Shown one piece after another: positions 46,826 to 55,542 of a stretch of 64,000 bases of DNA. The position numbers and the translations under genes were made by a program. The notes under the pieces were generated by a model, which was given only the letters and a program-made list of their open reading frames with translations, was not told the DNA's origin and searched no databases. Position 1 is the stretch's first letter, and every line of letters starts with the position of its first letter. Source of the DNA: DATFMH01 sp035267045. GTDB lineage: Bacteria; Bacteroidota; Rhodothermia; Balneolales; DATFMH01. Where the stretch lies: positions 1 through 64,000 of the forward strand of contig DATFMH010000226.1 of assembly GCA_035267045.1 (NCBI GenBank). Direction: 5' to 3'.

Positions 46826-47010
46826 AATATAAATAGCTTCGGGTGTAACCCGGAGACGAAAAGATAAAATCATGCCGAACCCCGGAGCCCAGGGGGTGTA
46901 CGTGTTCCCTGACAAGGTACATGATCTTTAACAATAAGTTTAACTGACTTTGACTATACGAGGGGTTCAATAGTAATTGGAAATGGTGCCGGATAATAAT
47001 TAAGATAAGT

Positions 47011-47159
47011 CATTACCCCGCGCCTTTAGGCCGGGGATACAGGATAATGCTACAACAATTGTTAGGGCTTTATCCCTTTGATAACACTCCTAAAGGGCTG
47101 AAGCCCTCTCTGAAATTATGTAAAACCCATTAATCCCCGGCCTAAAGGTGCGGGGCAAT
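47011..47159. repeat. Nested REP-like palindrome (second copy of repeat family)
   Basis: Outer arms 47011-47038 and 47133-47159 share the core CCTTTAGGCCGGGGAT in inverted orientation with few mismatches. Inner arms 47064-47079 and 47092-47107 are also inverted relatives (AGGGCTT/AAGCCCT). The left half (47026-47079) reappears at 1-52. The whole could fold into one long hairpin. REP-like elements of this type are usually mobilised by RAYT enzymes elsewhere in the genome. Confidence 0.75.
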
Positions 47160-47349
47160 TATGAGCTTTAAAATATTTAGAAATAACAGCGACCGGACAC
47201 AGAGTGTCCACCTGTGCGTTTCCGGACTGTGTCCGGGAGCGAGATGCTATAATTTTTTGTCGATCGCTGACCGCTGACCGCTGATAGCTAATCAATAAAC
47301 TACAAACAACCGATCAATAAAATCCGCTTAATCTGCGAATATCTGTGGC

Positions 47350-47385
47350 AAAAAAAAGCGGATTCCCAAATGGAAACCCGCTTTT
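47350..47385 (-). terminator. nuo operon terminator after nuoH
   Basis: On the minus strand, AAAGCGG-GTTTCC pairs with GGAA-TCCGCTTT around a short loop and is followed by a run of T residues. It lies 26 bases beyond the nuoH stop, so the operon ends here rather than continuing to nuoI. Confidence 0.85.
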
Positions 47386-47410
47386 CTCAAAATTTCATAT
47401 TGCTACAATC

Positions 47411-48418
47411 TTATGAGAAAAAAGAATGGTAGGCCAAAATCAAACCGGCGATGACCATGAAATTGGCTACGGCCAGGGGTAATAACTTATTCCAGCCGAG
47501 GTGCATAAGCTGATTGTATTTGAAACGTGGGATCGTCCAGCGGACTAATATAAATATAAATACCCAGAAGCCTGTTTTCGCCGAAAAAACGAGAATATCA
47601 AGTATGCCTTTAGCCAAAGTCGACATATGCGGCAGCCACATTGGTTCAAACGGGAGGGTGTAACCACCGAAGAAGAATGTAGTGATAAGCATACTGGCAA
47701 TGACCACGTGCATGTACTCGGCAAGAAAAAACATCCCGAATTTCATCGAGCTGTATTCGGTGTGAAATCCACCAACGAGCTCCTGTTCAGCCTCAACGAG
47801 ATCGAACGGGGTACGGTTGGTTTCCGCAAAAGCAGCTACGGTGAAAATGACAAAGCCGACCGGGTTCTTGAAAACATTCCACCAAACGGCTTGTGAGTGT
47901 ACAATATCGACCATATTCAATGACCCTGCATAAAGCACGCATGAAGCAACGGCTAATCCCATGGGCAGCTCATAACTGAGCATCTGTGCCGCCGCTCTCA
48001 AACCTCCAAGAAGAGAGTATTTACTATTGGATGCCCAACCGGCGAGTGTTACACCATAAACACTTAACGAGCTGATAGCCAATATGAATAATACACTTAC
48101 ATTAATATTGGATATGTAGACACCTTCAGCAAAAGGTATAACCGCAATTGTTATGAGGGCTGTGGCAACCGGAATCATAGGAGCAATCGTATGAAGGAAT
48201 CTATTACCTGTATTAGGCGTTACATCTTCCTTCAGGATAAGCTTCAAAACATCTGCGATAGGTTGTAATAATCCCTTTGGGCCAACCCTGTTGGGACCAA
48301 TCCGGTTTTGAATGAAAGCCGCTATACGCCGTTCGGCATAAACAGCAATAGCTGCGGAGTTTAAGGTTATAAACAACGCCACAGCTAAAACAATTAATGA
48401 AAATACTAATGGAGACAT
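47411..48418 (-). CDS. nuoH: NADH-quinone oxidoreductase subunit H
   Basis: The 335-aa membrane subunit of complex I at the quinone site has eight or nine helices. The signature segments ERRIAAFIQNRIGPNRVGP (residues 29-47), NRTPFDLVEAEQELVGGFHTEYS (about 201-223) and the closing HLGWNKLLPLA are complete. It lies 14 bases after nuoG and is the last complex I gene in this cluster. Confidence 0.97.
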   Translation of the reverse strand: MSPLVFSLIVLAVALFITLNSAAIAVYAERRIAAFIQNRIGPNRVGPKGLLQPIADVLKLILKEDVTPNTGNRFLHTIAPMIPVATALITIAVIPFAEGVYISNINVSVLFILAISSLSVYGVTLAGWASNSKYSLLGGLRAAAQMLSYELPMGLAVASCVLYAGSLNMVDIVHSQAVWWNVFKNPVGFVIFTVAAFAETNRTPFDLVEAEQELVGGFHTEYSSMKFGMFFLAEYMHVVIASMLITTFFFGGYTLPFEPMWLPHMSTLAKGILDILVFSAKTGFWVFIFILVRWTIPRFKYNQLMHLGWNKLLPLAVANFMVIAGLILAYHSFFS

Positions 48419-48432
48419 ACGATATTAAATAA

Positions 48433-50172
48433 TTATGCTGGGTTAATTTCAGTTTCTTTTAATGATGGCAATTGAACACCGTTTTCCTCATCCATTCGCT
48501 CATAACTGATACCTTCAAAAACAGGAAATGCAGAAGATATTTCAGCCATGATTTCTCTCGATTCTGTATAATCGAGATCCAGATTCATTCGATAAGATAC
48601 TCTGACAAAAAATTCCCAGGCGGGGATACAATCGATTTTGTTTTGGTCGGAAATCCAGTTGTCGAATTTTGTTCCATACCGGTCAAGTCGGCTGATACCC
48701 ATTTCAGGATTAATGCTCCGGTTGGTATAAACCGTTTCTTTAGCAGGGAATGTACGTTGTATTCGGCCATCAATACTTACATAACTGGCATCGTGCTCAG
48801 CTGCACAAGTAACAGGAATGACTAAATCGGATGCATTGGTCATTTCCGAATTATTTGTAGCTAAGCTTATAACGTATTTACCCTTCAAAGCTTCTTTCGT
48901 TACAGCAGAACGGTCCAGAAGGTTATCATTAAGAATAACAACAATTTTTACTTTATTTGAAGAAAGTTGCCTGGCAAGATCGTCTGATTCTGTAAAATCA
49001 AGATAATTAATTCCCAGTGTATTGGGTGCCTGATCATCTGTTAGCAGAAAGTTATCACCGGCACCTTCTTCAATATGTGGCGTGTAATAAACATCATTAA
49101 CGCCAATTTTATTGAAAAACTTACTTAGGATGTAATTATCCTCAAGAGAAGCATGGGGGCTGCCGATAACAAGAATTTCATCAGCAGCGTGGCTGCTAAT
49201 TTGTTCTACAAATGTTTCGAGAGCATTATTCCAGGTCGTTTTAGTAGTGTTATCACCATCAAGACGAATCTCCGGTTTTGATACTCTGTTCTCATTAAAT
49301 AATCTGTATGCCTCCCGTCCGACATCAGCCATCCAGTAATCATTGACTTCCGGATTGTAACGCGGTGTTATACGCATTACAAGATTATTCCGTGTCCAAA
49401 GGTCCACGTTCGTACCTTTAGCATTTGTAATATCAATGCCCGGTGTTTGATTTAACTCCCAAACACGGGCTTTAAAACGAAAATCAGACGAAGTTAAGGC
49501 ACCTACAGGACAAATATCAACCGTGTTAACCGAATAAGGATCGTCGAATTCTCTTCCGGGTGCTGTTGCCGGGTAGTTTTTATCTCCGCGGGAGATGATT
49601 GTCAATTGATTCGATTTACTTATTTCATTACAGAAGCGAACACAACGGGTACAATTGATGCAGCGTTCTGCATCTAATGTAACTCTTGGCCCTAATTTAA
49701 TTCGCTTGGGCTTATGAACCTTTTTAAACTCGAAACGACTTCCTTCCGGTCCGTATTTATAGGTTTGGATCTGTAACGGACATTCACCGGCCTGATCACA
49801 TATAGGGCAGTCAAGCGGGTGGTTAATAAGTATAAATTCGAGGTTATCTTTTTGTGCTCTCTTAACTAAATCGGATGTTCGGTGTGTTTTGATGACCATG
49901 CCGTCGCTCATATCCAGACTGCAAGCTGTCATCAATTTCGGGAAGAAACGAATCTTACGTTCACCGTTTTCATCCTTTTCATATTCATTTTTTTCTTTAT
50001 TAAATACGGGCGTGCCGGCCTGTACCATACATTGACGGCAGTTAGCCGGGATGGACAGGGAGGGATGGTAGCAGAAGAAAGGCAGCTCCAACCCATGATC
50101 TAACATAAATTGCAGAACTTTCTGCGGCTTCTCGTATTCTAACCTATTACCGTCTATGAAAATCTCAGGCAT
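48433..50172 (-). CDS. nuoG: NADH-quinone oxidoreductase subunit G
   Basis: The 579-aa peripheral subunit has an N-terminal [2Fe-2S] domain (Cys34, Cys45, Cys48 and a later Cys), the H-x3-C-x2-C-x5-C N5 cluster (HPLDCPICDQAGEC), the N4 cysteines CINCTRCVRFC and ICPVGAL, then a shortened molybdopterin-like domain. The extra N7 cluster cysteines seen in E. coli are absent (WMADVGR in place of the CD motif), as in most bacteria. It is shorter than E. coli NuoG, so the C-terminal domain is reduced. Confidence 0.95.
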   Translation of the reverse strand: MPEIFIDGNRLEYEKPQKVLQFMLDHGLELPFFCYHPSLSIPANCRQCMVQAGTPVFNKEKNEYEKDENGERKIRFFPKLMTACSLDMSDGMVIKTHRTSDLVKRAQKDNLEFILINHPLDCPICDQAGECPLQIQTYKYGPEGSRFEFKKVHKPKRIKLGPRVTLDAERCINCTRCVRFCNEISKSNQLTIISRGDKNYPATAPGREFDDPYSVNTVDICPVGALTSSDFRFKARVWELNQTPGIDITNAKGTNVDLWTRNNLVMRITPRYNPEVNDYWMADVGREAYRLFNENRVSKPEIRLDGDNTTKTTWNNALETFVEQISSHAADEILVIGSPHASLEDNYILSKFFNKIGVNDVYYTPHIEEGAGDNFLLTDDQAPNTLGINYLDFTESDDLARQLSSNKVKIVVILNDNLLDRSAVTKEALKGKYVISLATNNSEMTNASDLVIPVTCAAEHDASYVSIDGRIQRTFPAKETVYTNRSINPEMGISRLDRYGTKFDNWISDQNKIDCIPAWEFFVRVSYRMNLDLDYTESREIMAEISSAFPVFEGISYERMDEENGVQLPSLKETEINPA

Positions 50173-50186
50173 TTTATTCCTAAATT

Positions 50187-51479
50187 TTATGCTGTTGCGT
50201 AAATAGTTTTCTTACAACGTGCTTCAAATTCATCACGGAACCGACTGATGGTATAACGTACCGGCCATGCAGCGGCATCTGCTAAAGCACAAATTGTTCG
50301 GCCTTCCATTTGGGTGCAGAGATCAAGCAATATATCCAGATCCCTGTATTCGCCCTCGCCATTCTTAATTTTTAGTAGAAGTTTCTCCAGCCAGCCGGTA
50401 CCTTCGCGGCATGGCGTACATTGACCGCAAGACTCATGATGATAGAAATGAGTTATACGCCATAGGAAATCGATCATATCGGTATCCTCATCAAGTACAC
50501 ACAACCCGGCCGTACCCATCATGGAACCGGCTTCTCGTAATGACTCAGCATCCATGGTAAGACCTTCAAGCTGGTCGGCTCTCAGTACGGGGGTTGAAGA
50601 ACCACCCGGTACAACGGCTTTTACTTTCTTTCCATTTCGTACTCCACCGGCCACTTCGTTGATAAGGGTCATTATGGGCATTCCTGTTGGAAATTCATAA
50701 ACACCCGGTTTATTAACATGTCCGGATATTCCATATAAAACCGGACCAGGATGCTTAGCTGCACCAAGATTGGAATACCAATCTGCACCATTTTTGATTA
50801 TGAAAGGCACATTGGATAATGTTTCAATATTGTTGATGGTTGTCGGCCGGCCCCATAATCCTTTTTGTGCCGGGAAGGGAGGTTTTAGTCTTGGATAGCC
50901 ACGCTTTCCTTCAAGCGATTCCATAAGGGAAGATTCCTCACCACAGATATACGCTCCTGCACCGCTGTGCAGATATAAATCAATATCTACACCACTTCCT
51001 AAAATATTTTTACCCAGGTAACCTTTTTTATAGGCTTCATCAACCGCATTCTGCAATTTTTGAATCCATGACCTGTATTCACCGCGGATATACACATAAA
51101 CGGCATTAACAGTCATAGCATAAGCAGCAATAACGGCACCTTCTATGAAAAGATGCGGATTATATTCAAAAATCTGACGGTCTTTGAATGTACCGGGTTC
51201 CGACTCATCGCCATTAGCAGCGATATAACGGGGGCCGCCATCCGGCTTCGGCATAAACGACCATTTTAATCCGGTGTTGAAACCGGCACCGCCACGACCG
51301 CGTAAGCCTGCGCTTTTGACTTCGTTCGTCACATTATCTTTAGCCCACTTACCGTCCTTGTTTTTCAGGACATCTTTCAAAGAATCATAACCACCGTTTT
51401 TTTCGTATACATCAATCTGGTGGAGATTCTTTATGTTTGGTAACAGTAGTGGTTTATACGATTTCCAATCCATTGACAT
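50187..51479 (-). CDS. nuoF: NADH-quinone oxidoreductase subunit F
   Basis: The NADH- and FMN-binding subunit, 430 aa. GRGGAGFNTGLKWSFMPK, the FMN-site SGAGAYICGEESSLMESLEG, and the N3 cluster cysteines SCGQCTPCREG with the fourth in RTICALADAAAWP are intact. It passes electrons from NADH to the chain of clusters. Followed by nuoG after 14 bases. Confidence 0.97.
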   Translation of the reverse strand: MSMDWKSYKPLLLPNIKNLHQIDVYEKNGGYDSLKDVLKNKDGKWAKDNVTNEVKSAGLRGRGGAGFNTGLKWSFMPKPDGGPRYIAANGDESEPGTFKDRQIFEYNPHLFIEGAVIAAYAMTVNAVYVYIRGEYRSWIQKLQNAVDEAYKKGYLGKNILGSGVDIDLYLHSGAGAYICGEESSLMESLEGKRGYPRLKPPFPAQKGLWGRPTTINNIETLSNVPFIIKNGADWYSNLGAAKHPGPVLYGISGHVNKPGVYEFPTGMPIMTLINEVAGGVRNGKKVKAVVPGGSSTPVLRADQLEGLTMDAESLREAGSMMGTAGLCVLDEDTDMIDFLWRITHFYHHESCGQCTPCREGTGWLEKLLLKIKNGEGEYRDLDILLDLCTQMEGRTICALADAAAWPVRYTISRFRDEFEARCKKTIYATA

Positions 51480-51482
51480 AAA

Positions 51483-52019
51483 TTAATTCTCTTCTTTTTG
51501 ATGTTGTGGCAGGGGAATGGATTCAAATTCCGGCATTTTATCTTCGCGCAAGGAATCAATTAATTGATCTACTTTTTCCTTTGTTAGATGATTCACATAA
51601 ACATCATTGGAAACTTGTAAAATGGGGGCATAACCACAAGCTCCGAGACATTCTACCGATTGAATACTGAATAAACCATCTTCGGTTGTCTCTCCTGCTT
51701 TTATACCCAGTTTGTCTTCAATATATTCGAGTATATCGTATCCGCCGGTTACCTGACAACTGAAGCAGGTACAAACATCGAGTACATACTTACCCATCTT
51801 TTTGTTGTAAAACTGTGTATAAAAAGATACAACACCGTATACATGCGCTTCGGGAAGGTCTAACACCTCAGCCACTATTTTTTGTACTTCTTCATCCACA
51901 TGTCCGAACTTCTCCTGTGCAAACCATAGAACAGGCATAACAGCCGACATGTTGGTTGGGTATTTGGCCTTTATCTTTTCTATCTCTTCAAAATCAGATT
52001 TATCAAATGCTATATCCAT
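51483..52019 (-). CDS. nuoE: NADH-quinone oxidoreductase subunit E
   Basis: The 178-aa thioredoxin-fold subunit holds the N1a [2Fe-2S] cluster: C-x4-C in VCTCFSC (one additional cysteine lies inside the motif) and C-x3-C in ECLGACGYAP. It partners NuoF in the NADH-dehydrogenase module. The gap to nuoF is 3 bases. Confidence 0.96.
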   Translation of the reverse strand: MDIAFDKSDFEEIEKIKAKYPTNMSAVMPVLWFAQEKFGHVDEEVQKIVAEVLDLPEAHVYGVVSFYTQFYNKKMGKYVLDVCTCFSCQVTGGYDILEYIEDKLGIKAGETTEDGLFSIQSVECLGACGYAPILQVSNDVYVNHLTKEKVDQLIDSLREDKMPEFESIPLPQHQKEEN

Positions 52020-52024
52020 AATAA

Positions 52025-53317
52025 TTATTTATCTGAGTCTCCCATTACAGGGTCTAATCCACCAATTAAAACTACCGTATCGGCAATCATTTCACCGTCC
52101 AGGATATATTCAAGACCTTGCAGATTCGCAAAAGAAGGCGATCTGATTTCCAGTCTCCATGGATGTCCGGTACCGTCACTTTGAATATAATAACCGAGTT
52201 CCCCTTTCGGAGCTTCGATAGCATGGTAACATTCAACTCCTTCAGGTGGACATATACCGGTATCGGTCATCATGAAATCGTGTATCATGCCTTCCATTGA
52301 ATAATAAACCTCGTCTTTGGAAGGGTAGGTCTGTTTGGCATTATCAGCCCTGATAGGCCCTTTTTTCATTTTATCGAAACACTGCTCTATGAGGCTGAGA
52401 CTTTGTGTCATTTCTTCCATCCTGCAATAGTAACGAGCAAGATTATCACCTTCGAGACGTGTAGGTACTTCAAATTCTACTTCATCATATTTACAATAAG
52501 GATCAATTTTGCGTATATCGTAAGCAATACCGGTTGCCCTGAGGTTAGGGCCACTTAATCCAATATCAATAGCTTCATCTGCTGTGATCGTACCAATATC
52601 TTTATTACGATCAACAAAGATCCTGTTTTTATTCAGAAATTTATTCCAACCGACCAATTCTTTTTTAAAATCTGTAACCCATTCTTTAATCATTTTGATG
52701 GTCTCGGGAGTAAAATCATTAGCTACTCCACCAATCCGGGAATGGGAAATCGTAAAACGATGTCCACCGAAATTATCAAAAATATCGTATAGTTTTTCCC
52801 GCTCACGAAATGTCCATATAAAGAAGGATACGGCACCGGCATCCATAACCATGGTGCCAAGCCAGAGGAGGTGGGATGAAATACGTGCGAGTTCACATCC
52901 GATCATGCGGATATATTGTGCCCGATCGGGAACTTCAATTTTGGCTATTTTCTCAACCGCTGTGCAGAGAGCTACATTATTGCTGTAAGGGGACAGGTAA
53001 TCCGTACGGTCGGTGTACGGCATAAATTCCTGGTATGTTTTGTTCTCAGCAATTTTTTCTATTCCGCGATGAAGGTATCCGATATCTAATTTATTCTTAA
53101 TTATTTTCTCTCCATCGAGTTCCAATATGACTCGTAGAACACCGTGTGTTGCCGGGTGCTGCGGACCCATATTAAGCACCATATGAGTAGCCAACGGATC
53201 ATCTTCATAAACCTCAACGGTAGTATGTTTGTCCTCCAGGCTTTTATATATGGCTTCCTGGTGCTTCTTGAAGAATGTCGATTGTATTTTAGAAGTTAAT
53301 TTTTTCTCTAATTCCAT
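52025..53317 (-). CDS. nuoD: NADH-quinone oxidoreductase subunit D
   Basis: The 430-aa, 49-kDa-type subunit forms the quinone chamber with NuoB. LNMGPQHPATHGVLR, IGYLHRGIEK and the closing GLDPVMGDSD are conserved. I start at the ATG at 53317 (MELEKKL), 10 bases after nuoC; the same frame is open to 53476, but that extension lies inside nuoC and has no complex I similarity. Confidence 0.97.
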   Translation of the reverse strand: MELEKKLTSKIQSTFFKKHQEAIYKSLEDKHTTVEVYEDDPLATHMVLNMGPQHPATHGVLRVILELDGEKIIKNKLDIGYLHRGIEKIAENKTYQEFMPYTDRTDYLSPYSNNVALCTAVEKIAKIEVPDRAQYIRMIGCELARISSHLLWLGTMVMDAGAVSFFIWTFREREKLYDIFDNFGGHRFTISHSRIGGVANDFTPETIKMIKEWVTDFKKELVGWNKFLNKNRIFVDRNKDIGTITADEAIDIGLSGPNLRATGIAYDIRKIDPYCKYDEVEFEVPTRLEGDNLARYYCRMEEMTQSLSLIEQCFDKMKKGPIRADNAKQTYPSKDEVYYSMEGMIHDFMMTDTGICPPEGVECYHAIEAPKGELGYYIQSDGTGHPWRLEIRSPSFANLQGLEYILDGEMIADTVVLIGGLDPVMGDSDK

Positions 53318-53327
53318 CGTATCTTGT

Positions 53328-53837
53328 TTAATCTTCTGTATCCGGTGTGGTGCTGGGTAATTCGATAGACCCGGGGATACCCAAAAGCGGAAATTCTTTG
53401 CGTAGTGGATAGTATTCGAAGTCTTCGGGTAAGTAAACTCGTCGTAAATCCGGGTGGTCATCAAAAATAACGCCAAACATGTCGTATGTTTGACGTTCCT
53501 GCCAATTGGCTGCTTTCCAGATATCGGTTACCGTTTGAACATGGGGATCTTCCTCTTCACATCTGACTTTGAGGAATAAACGTAATTGATCCCGTAGTGA
53601 AACAATATTATAAATGACTTCAAATCGTTCTTCGGAGGTAAAACGGTCGGTCCCGAATATATCTACCAGATAGATGAATCGATGTTCATCATAAAGCCTG
53701 CGGCATATATCGTGTATCTTATTAACGGATGTCCGGACAAGAATGTCGCCCTGGTACCCGGTAACCTCAAGTATGTCATCCGGATATTGATTTTTTAAGT
53801 CATCAATAACTTTTTGATGAGCAGAAGAAATATTCAT
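53328..53837 (-). CDS. nuoC: NADH-quinone oxidoreductase subunit C
   Basis: The 169-aa 30-kDa-type subunit has the signature segment ERFEVIYNIVSL, then WQERQTYDMFGVIFDDHPDLRRVYLPEDF and HPLRK-equivalent YPLRKEFPL near the end. It docks the peripheral arm. Separate from nuoD, not fused. The gap to nuoB is 3 bases. Confidence 0.96.
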   Translation of the reverse strand: MNISSAHQKVIDDLKNQYPDDILEVTGYQGDILVRTSVNKIHDICRRLYDEHRFIYLVDIFGTDRFTSEERFEVIYNIVSLRDQLRLFLKVRCEEEDPHVQTVTDIWKAANWQERQTYDMFGVIFDDHPDLRRVYLPEDFEYYPLRKEFPLLGIPGSIELPSTTPDTED

Positions 53838-53840
53838 GAG

Positions 53841-54323
53841 TTAAGTATCAAGTAATACAGAATGTTCTGTTTTAATTTTATTCTGAATCTTCATCAATGC
53901 GTTTATAACGGCATCAGGCCGCGGTGGGCATCCTGAAATGTAAGCATCGACGGGTAAGAAGTTATCAACTCCCTGTACAACTCCATAGCAACGGTGCATA
54001 CCGCCGGTGGAAGCACAGGCTCCCATGGCAACACACCATTTTGGGTCCGGCATCTGATCCCATATCCTTCGGATGGCGTGCGACATCTTATACGTACACC
54101 AACCGGCCACGATCATCAGATCGCTTTGACGTGGTGAAAAACGGAATACTTCGGATCCGAACCTGGAAACGTCATATCTTGGGCCGGCAAATGCCATCAT
54201 TTCGATAGCGCAGCAAGCCAGTCCCATAGGCATTGGCCAAACGGCATTTGAACGTGCCCAGTTTACAAGGGAGTCTACTCTTGTAGTTAAATATCCTTCG
54301 CCTAAGGCGCTTTCTAATCCCAT
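53841..54323 (-). CDS. nuoB: NADH-quinone oxidoreductase subunit B
   Basis: The 160-aa PSST-type subunit binds the terminal N2 [4Fe-4S] cluster: tandem Cys37-Cys38 in GLACCAIEM, Cys in MGACAS and Cys in SGCPPRPD. It transfers electrons to quinone. It lies 12 bases after nuoA. Confidence 0.97.
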   Translation of the reverse strand: MGLESALGEGYLTTRVDSLVNWARSNAVWPMPMGLACCAIEMMAFAGPRYDVSRFGSEVFRFSPRQSDLMIVAGWCTYKMSHAIRRIWDQMPDPKWCVAMGACASTGGMHRCYGVVQGVDNFLPVDAYISGCPPRPDAVINALMKIQNKIKTEHSVLLDT

Positions 54324-54335
54324 AACTGAAATAAA

Positions 54336-54710
54336 TTATTTTTTAATCTGTTTGAAATCCCAATCAAGTGTACCTTTTTTTAAGGTATAAATTAACCCGA
54401 GGAACAGTATTACTAAAAATAGCATCATTGCAATAAAAGTTCCTATTCCGAGTTTTAAAAATCGAACGGCCCATGGATAAAGAAATACTACTTCGAGATC
54501 AAAAACGATAAATTCCATGGCAACCAAATAGAAACTGACGGAGTAACGTTCCCGGGCCTGACCTACAGGATCCATACCACTTTCGTATGGTCCAAGTTTT
54601 AAAACATTGGGTCGGTACGGCCCTATAATTCTTGATAAAATCATAAATAAAAACGCCACAATCACGGCGACACCAACCAATATCATGATTGGTAAGTAAT
54701 TCTCTAACAT
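54336..54710 (-). CDS. nuoA: NADH-quinone oxidoreductase subunit A
   Basis: The 124-aa subunit has three membrane helices and the conserved loop KLGPYESGMDPVGQARERYSVSFYLVAMEFIVFDLEVVF (positions about 38-76), with the acidic residues of the second helix intact. First gene of the nuoABCDEFGH run; a strong promoter lies 51 bases upstream. Confidence 0.97.
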   Translation of the reverse strand: MLENYLPIMILVGVAVIVAFLFMILSRIIGPYRPNVLKLGPYESGMDPVGQARERYSVSFYLVAMEFIVFDLEVVFLYPWAVRFLKLGIGTFIAMMLFLVILFLGLIYTLKKGTLDWDFKQIKK

Positions 54711-54760
54711 AATTTTTTAATTTAATCACATGTGCATTAACACCCTTTTTGATCAAGCAA

Positions 54761-54789
54761 AAATTAGGGCGATTGCTATGAAATGTCAA
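54761..54789 (-). promoter_or_regulatory. nuoA promoter
   Basis: On the minus strand TTGACA (54789-54784), 17-base spacer, then TAATTT (54766-54761), continuing TTG so that it also resembles the Bacteroidota TAnnTTTG box. It lies about 50 bases before the nuoA ATG. Consensus match is the best in the window. Confidence 0.75.
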
Positions 54790-54861
54790 TGTAATATGAA
54801 AAGGATTAAAATGCCTTAAAAAATGTTACTTTTTCTTCTATGAGTTGAGATTTCATTTAAC

Positions 54862-54889
54862 TTGACCTTTAAGTGTAGTGCAATAATCT
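54862..54889 (+). promoter_or_regulatory. Promoter candidate for DUF151-UVR gene
   Basis: TTGACC (54862-54867), 16-base spacer, TAATCT (54884-54889), about 54 bases before the GTG start and divergent from the nuo promoter. Confidence 0.6.
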
Positions 54890-54942
54890 TTAAATTAAAA
54901 AGGTAAAGAATTTATTAATTGGCTTAAAAAGAGAAACGTACC

Positions 54943-55539
54943 GTGGAAAAAATTCAAATGGAGATTTTAGGGCTTTCAACGAGTCCAAGCAGCGGTGGTG
55001 CTTATGCACTTATTTTAAATGAGACGGATGGCAATCGAAGGCTCCCGATTATCATCGGTACGTTTGAAGCACAAGCTATTGCCCTTGAGCTCGAACATAT
55101 AAAACCGCCAAGGCCTATGACGCACGACCTGCTCCGAAATGTTGTTCAAAGTTTTAACACTTATGTTAAGCAGGTGTTTATTAACGAGCTTAAGGAGGGT
55201 ACATTTTATGCTGAAATTATATATGATTTTAACGGTAAAGACGTCCATATGGATGCCCGGCCCAGTGATGCAATAGCCCTGGCAATCCGGTTTAATGCAC
55301 CTATTTTTGTCGCCGATGAGGTATTGAGTGAAGCAGGTATTCAGGCGGATTTAAGTGACGAAGAACTTGGAGATTCGCCGAAGTTCGAAGAACAGCCTGA
55401 AGAAGCTAAGTCTGCAAAAGACACGGAAGAAGACAGTAAATTAAAATTATTAGAAAAACACCTGGAAACGGCTATAGAAAAAGAGGATTATGAAAAAGCC
55501 GCTAAACTCAGGGATGAAATAAAAAAATTGAAAGGATAA
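54943..55539 (+). CDS. Bifunctional nuclease domain (DUF151) protein with C-terminal UVR motif
   Basis: The 198-aa protein starts at a GTG (an ATG five codons later also fits). Residues 1-135 match the bifunctional nuclease/DUF151 family: LPIIIGTFEAQAIALELE, RPMTHDLLRNV and DARPSDAIALAIRFNAPIF. After an acidic linker, the C-terminal 35 residues (LEKHLETAIEKEDYEKAAKLRDEIKKL) are a UVR motif like that in UvrB/UvrC, which binds protein partners. A link to DNA repair is family inference. bshC follows after 3 bases. Confidence 0.88.
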   Translation: MEKIQMEILGLSTSPSSGGAYALILNETDGNRRLPIIIGTFEAQAIALELEHIKPPRPMTHDLLRNVVQSFNTYVKQVFINELKEGTFYAEIIYDFNGKDVHMDARPSDAIALAIRFNAPIFVADEVLSEAGIQADLSDEELGDSPKFEEQPEEAKSAKDTEEDSKLKLLEKHLETAIEKEDYEKAAKLRDEIKKLKG

Positions 55540-55542
55540 GCA

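Larger units (their letters stand above)
46581..47410. repeat. 830-bp intergenic island of mixed repeats and hairpins
   Basis: No coding sequence is credible here. In order: a GCGGAT...GCAGATTT motif (46668-46706) with a partial inverted relative at 47322-47350; a GGACGAC-type short repeat (46731-46738); a 7-bp hairpin AAAGCCC/GGGCTTT (46808-46825); GGGT/ACCC and CCCC/GGGG hairpins (46848-46905); a 150-bp nested palindrome (47011-47159); an inverted repeat CCGGACACAG/CTGTGTCCGG (47193-47236); and three copies of CGCTGA(C/T) (47265-47285). It separates mtaB from the nuo operon. Confidence 0.75.

Noticed and set aside
47265..47285. CRISPR-like or VNTR array from the CGCTGAC repeats
   Set aside because: Only three 7-base units with no spacers; a simple tandem repeat.
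46581..47410. Insertion sequence or small gene in the island
   Set aside because: No open frame of useful length and no transposase motif on either strand; no terminal repeats plus target duplication.
53318..53476. N-terminal extension of NuoD
   Set aside because: The frame is open but overlaps nuoC and shows no complex I similarity; the ATG at 53317 gives the normal length.
54711..54942. Small RNA or riboswitch between nuoA and the DUF151 gene
   Set aside because: The stretch is explained by two divergent promoters; no stable hairpin is visible.
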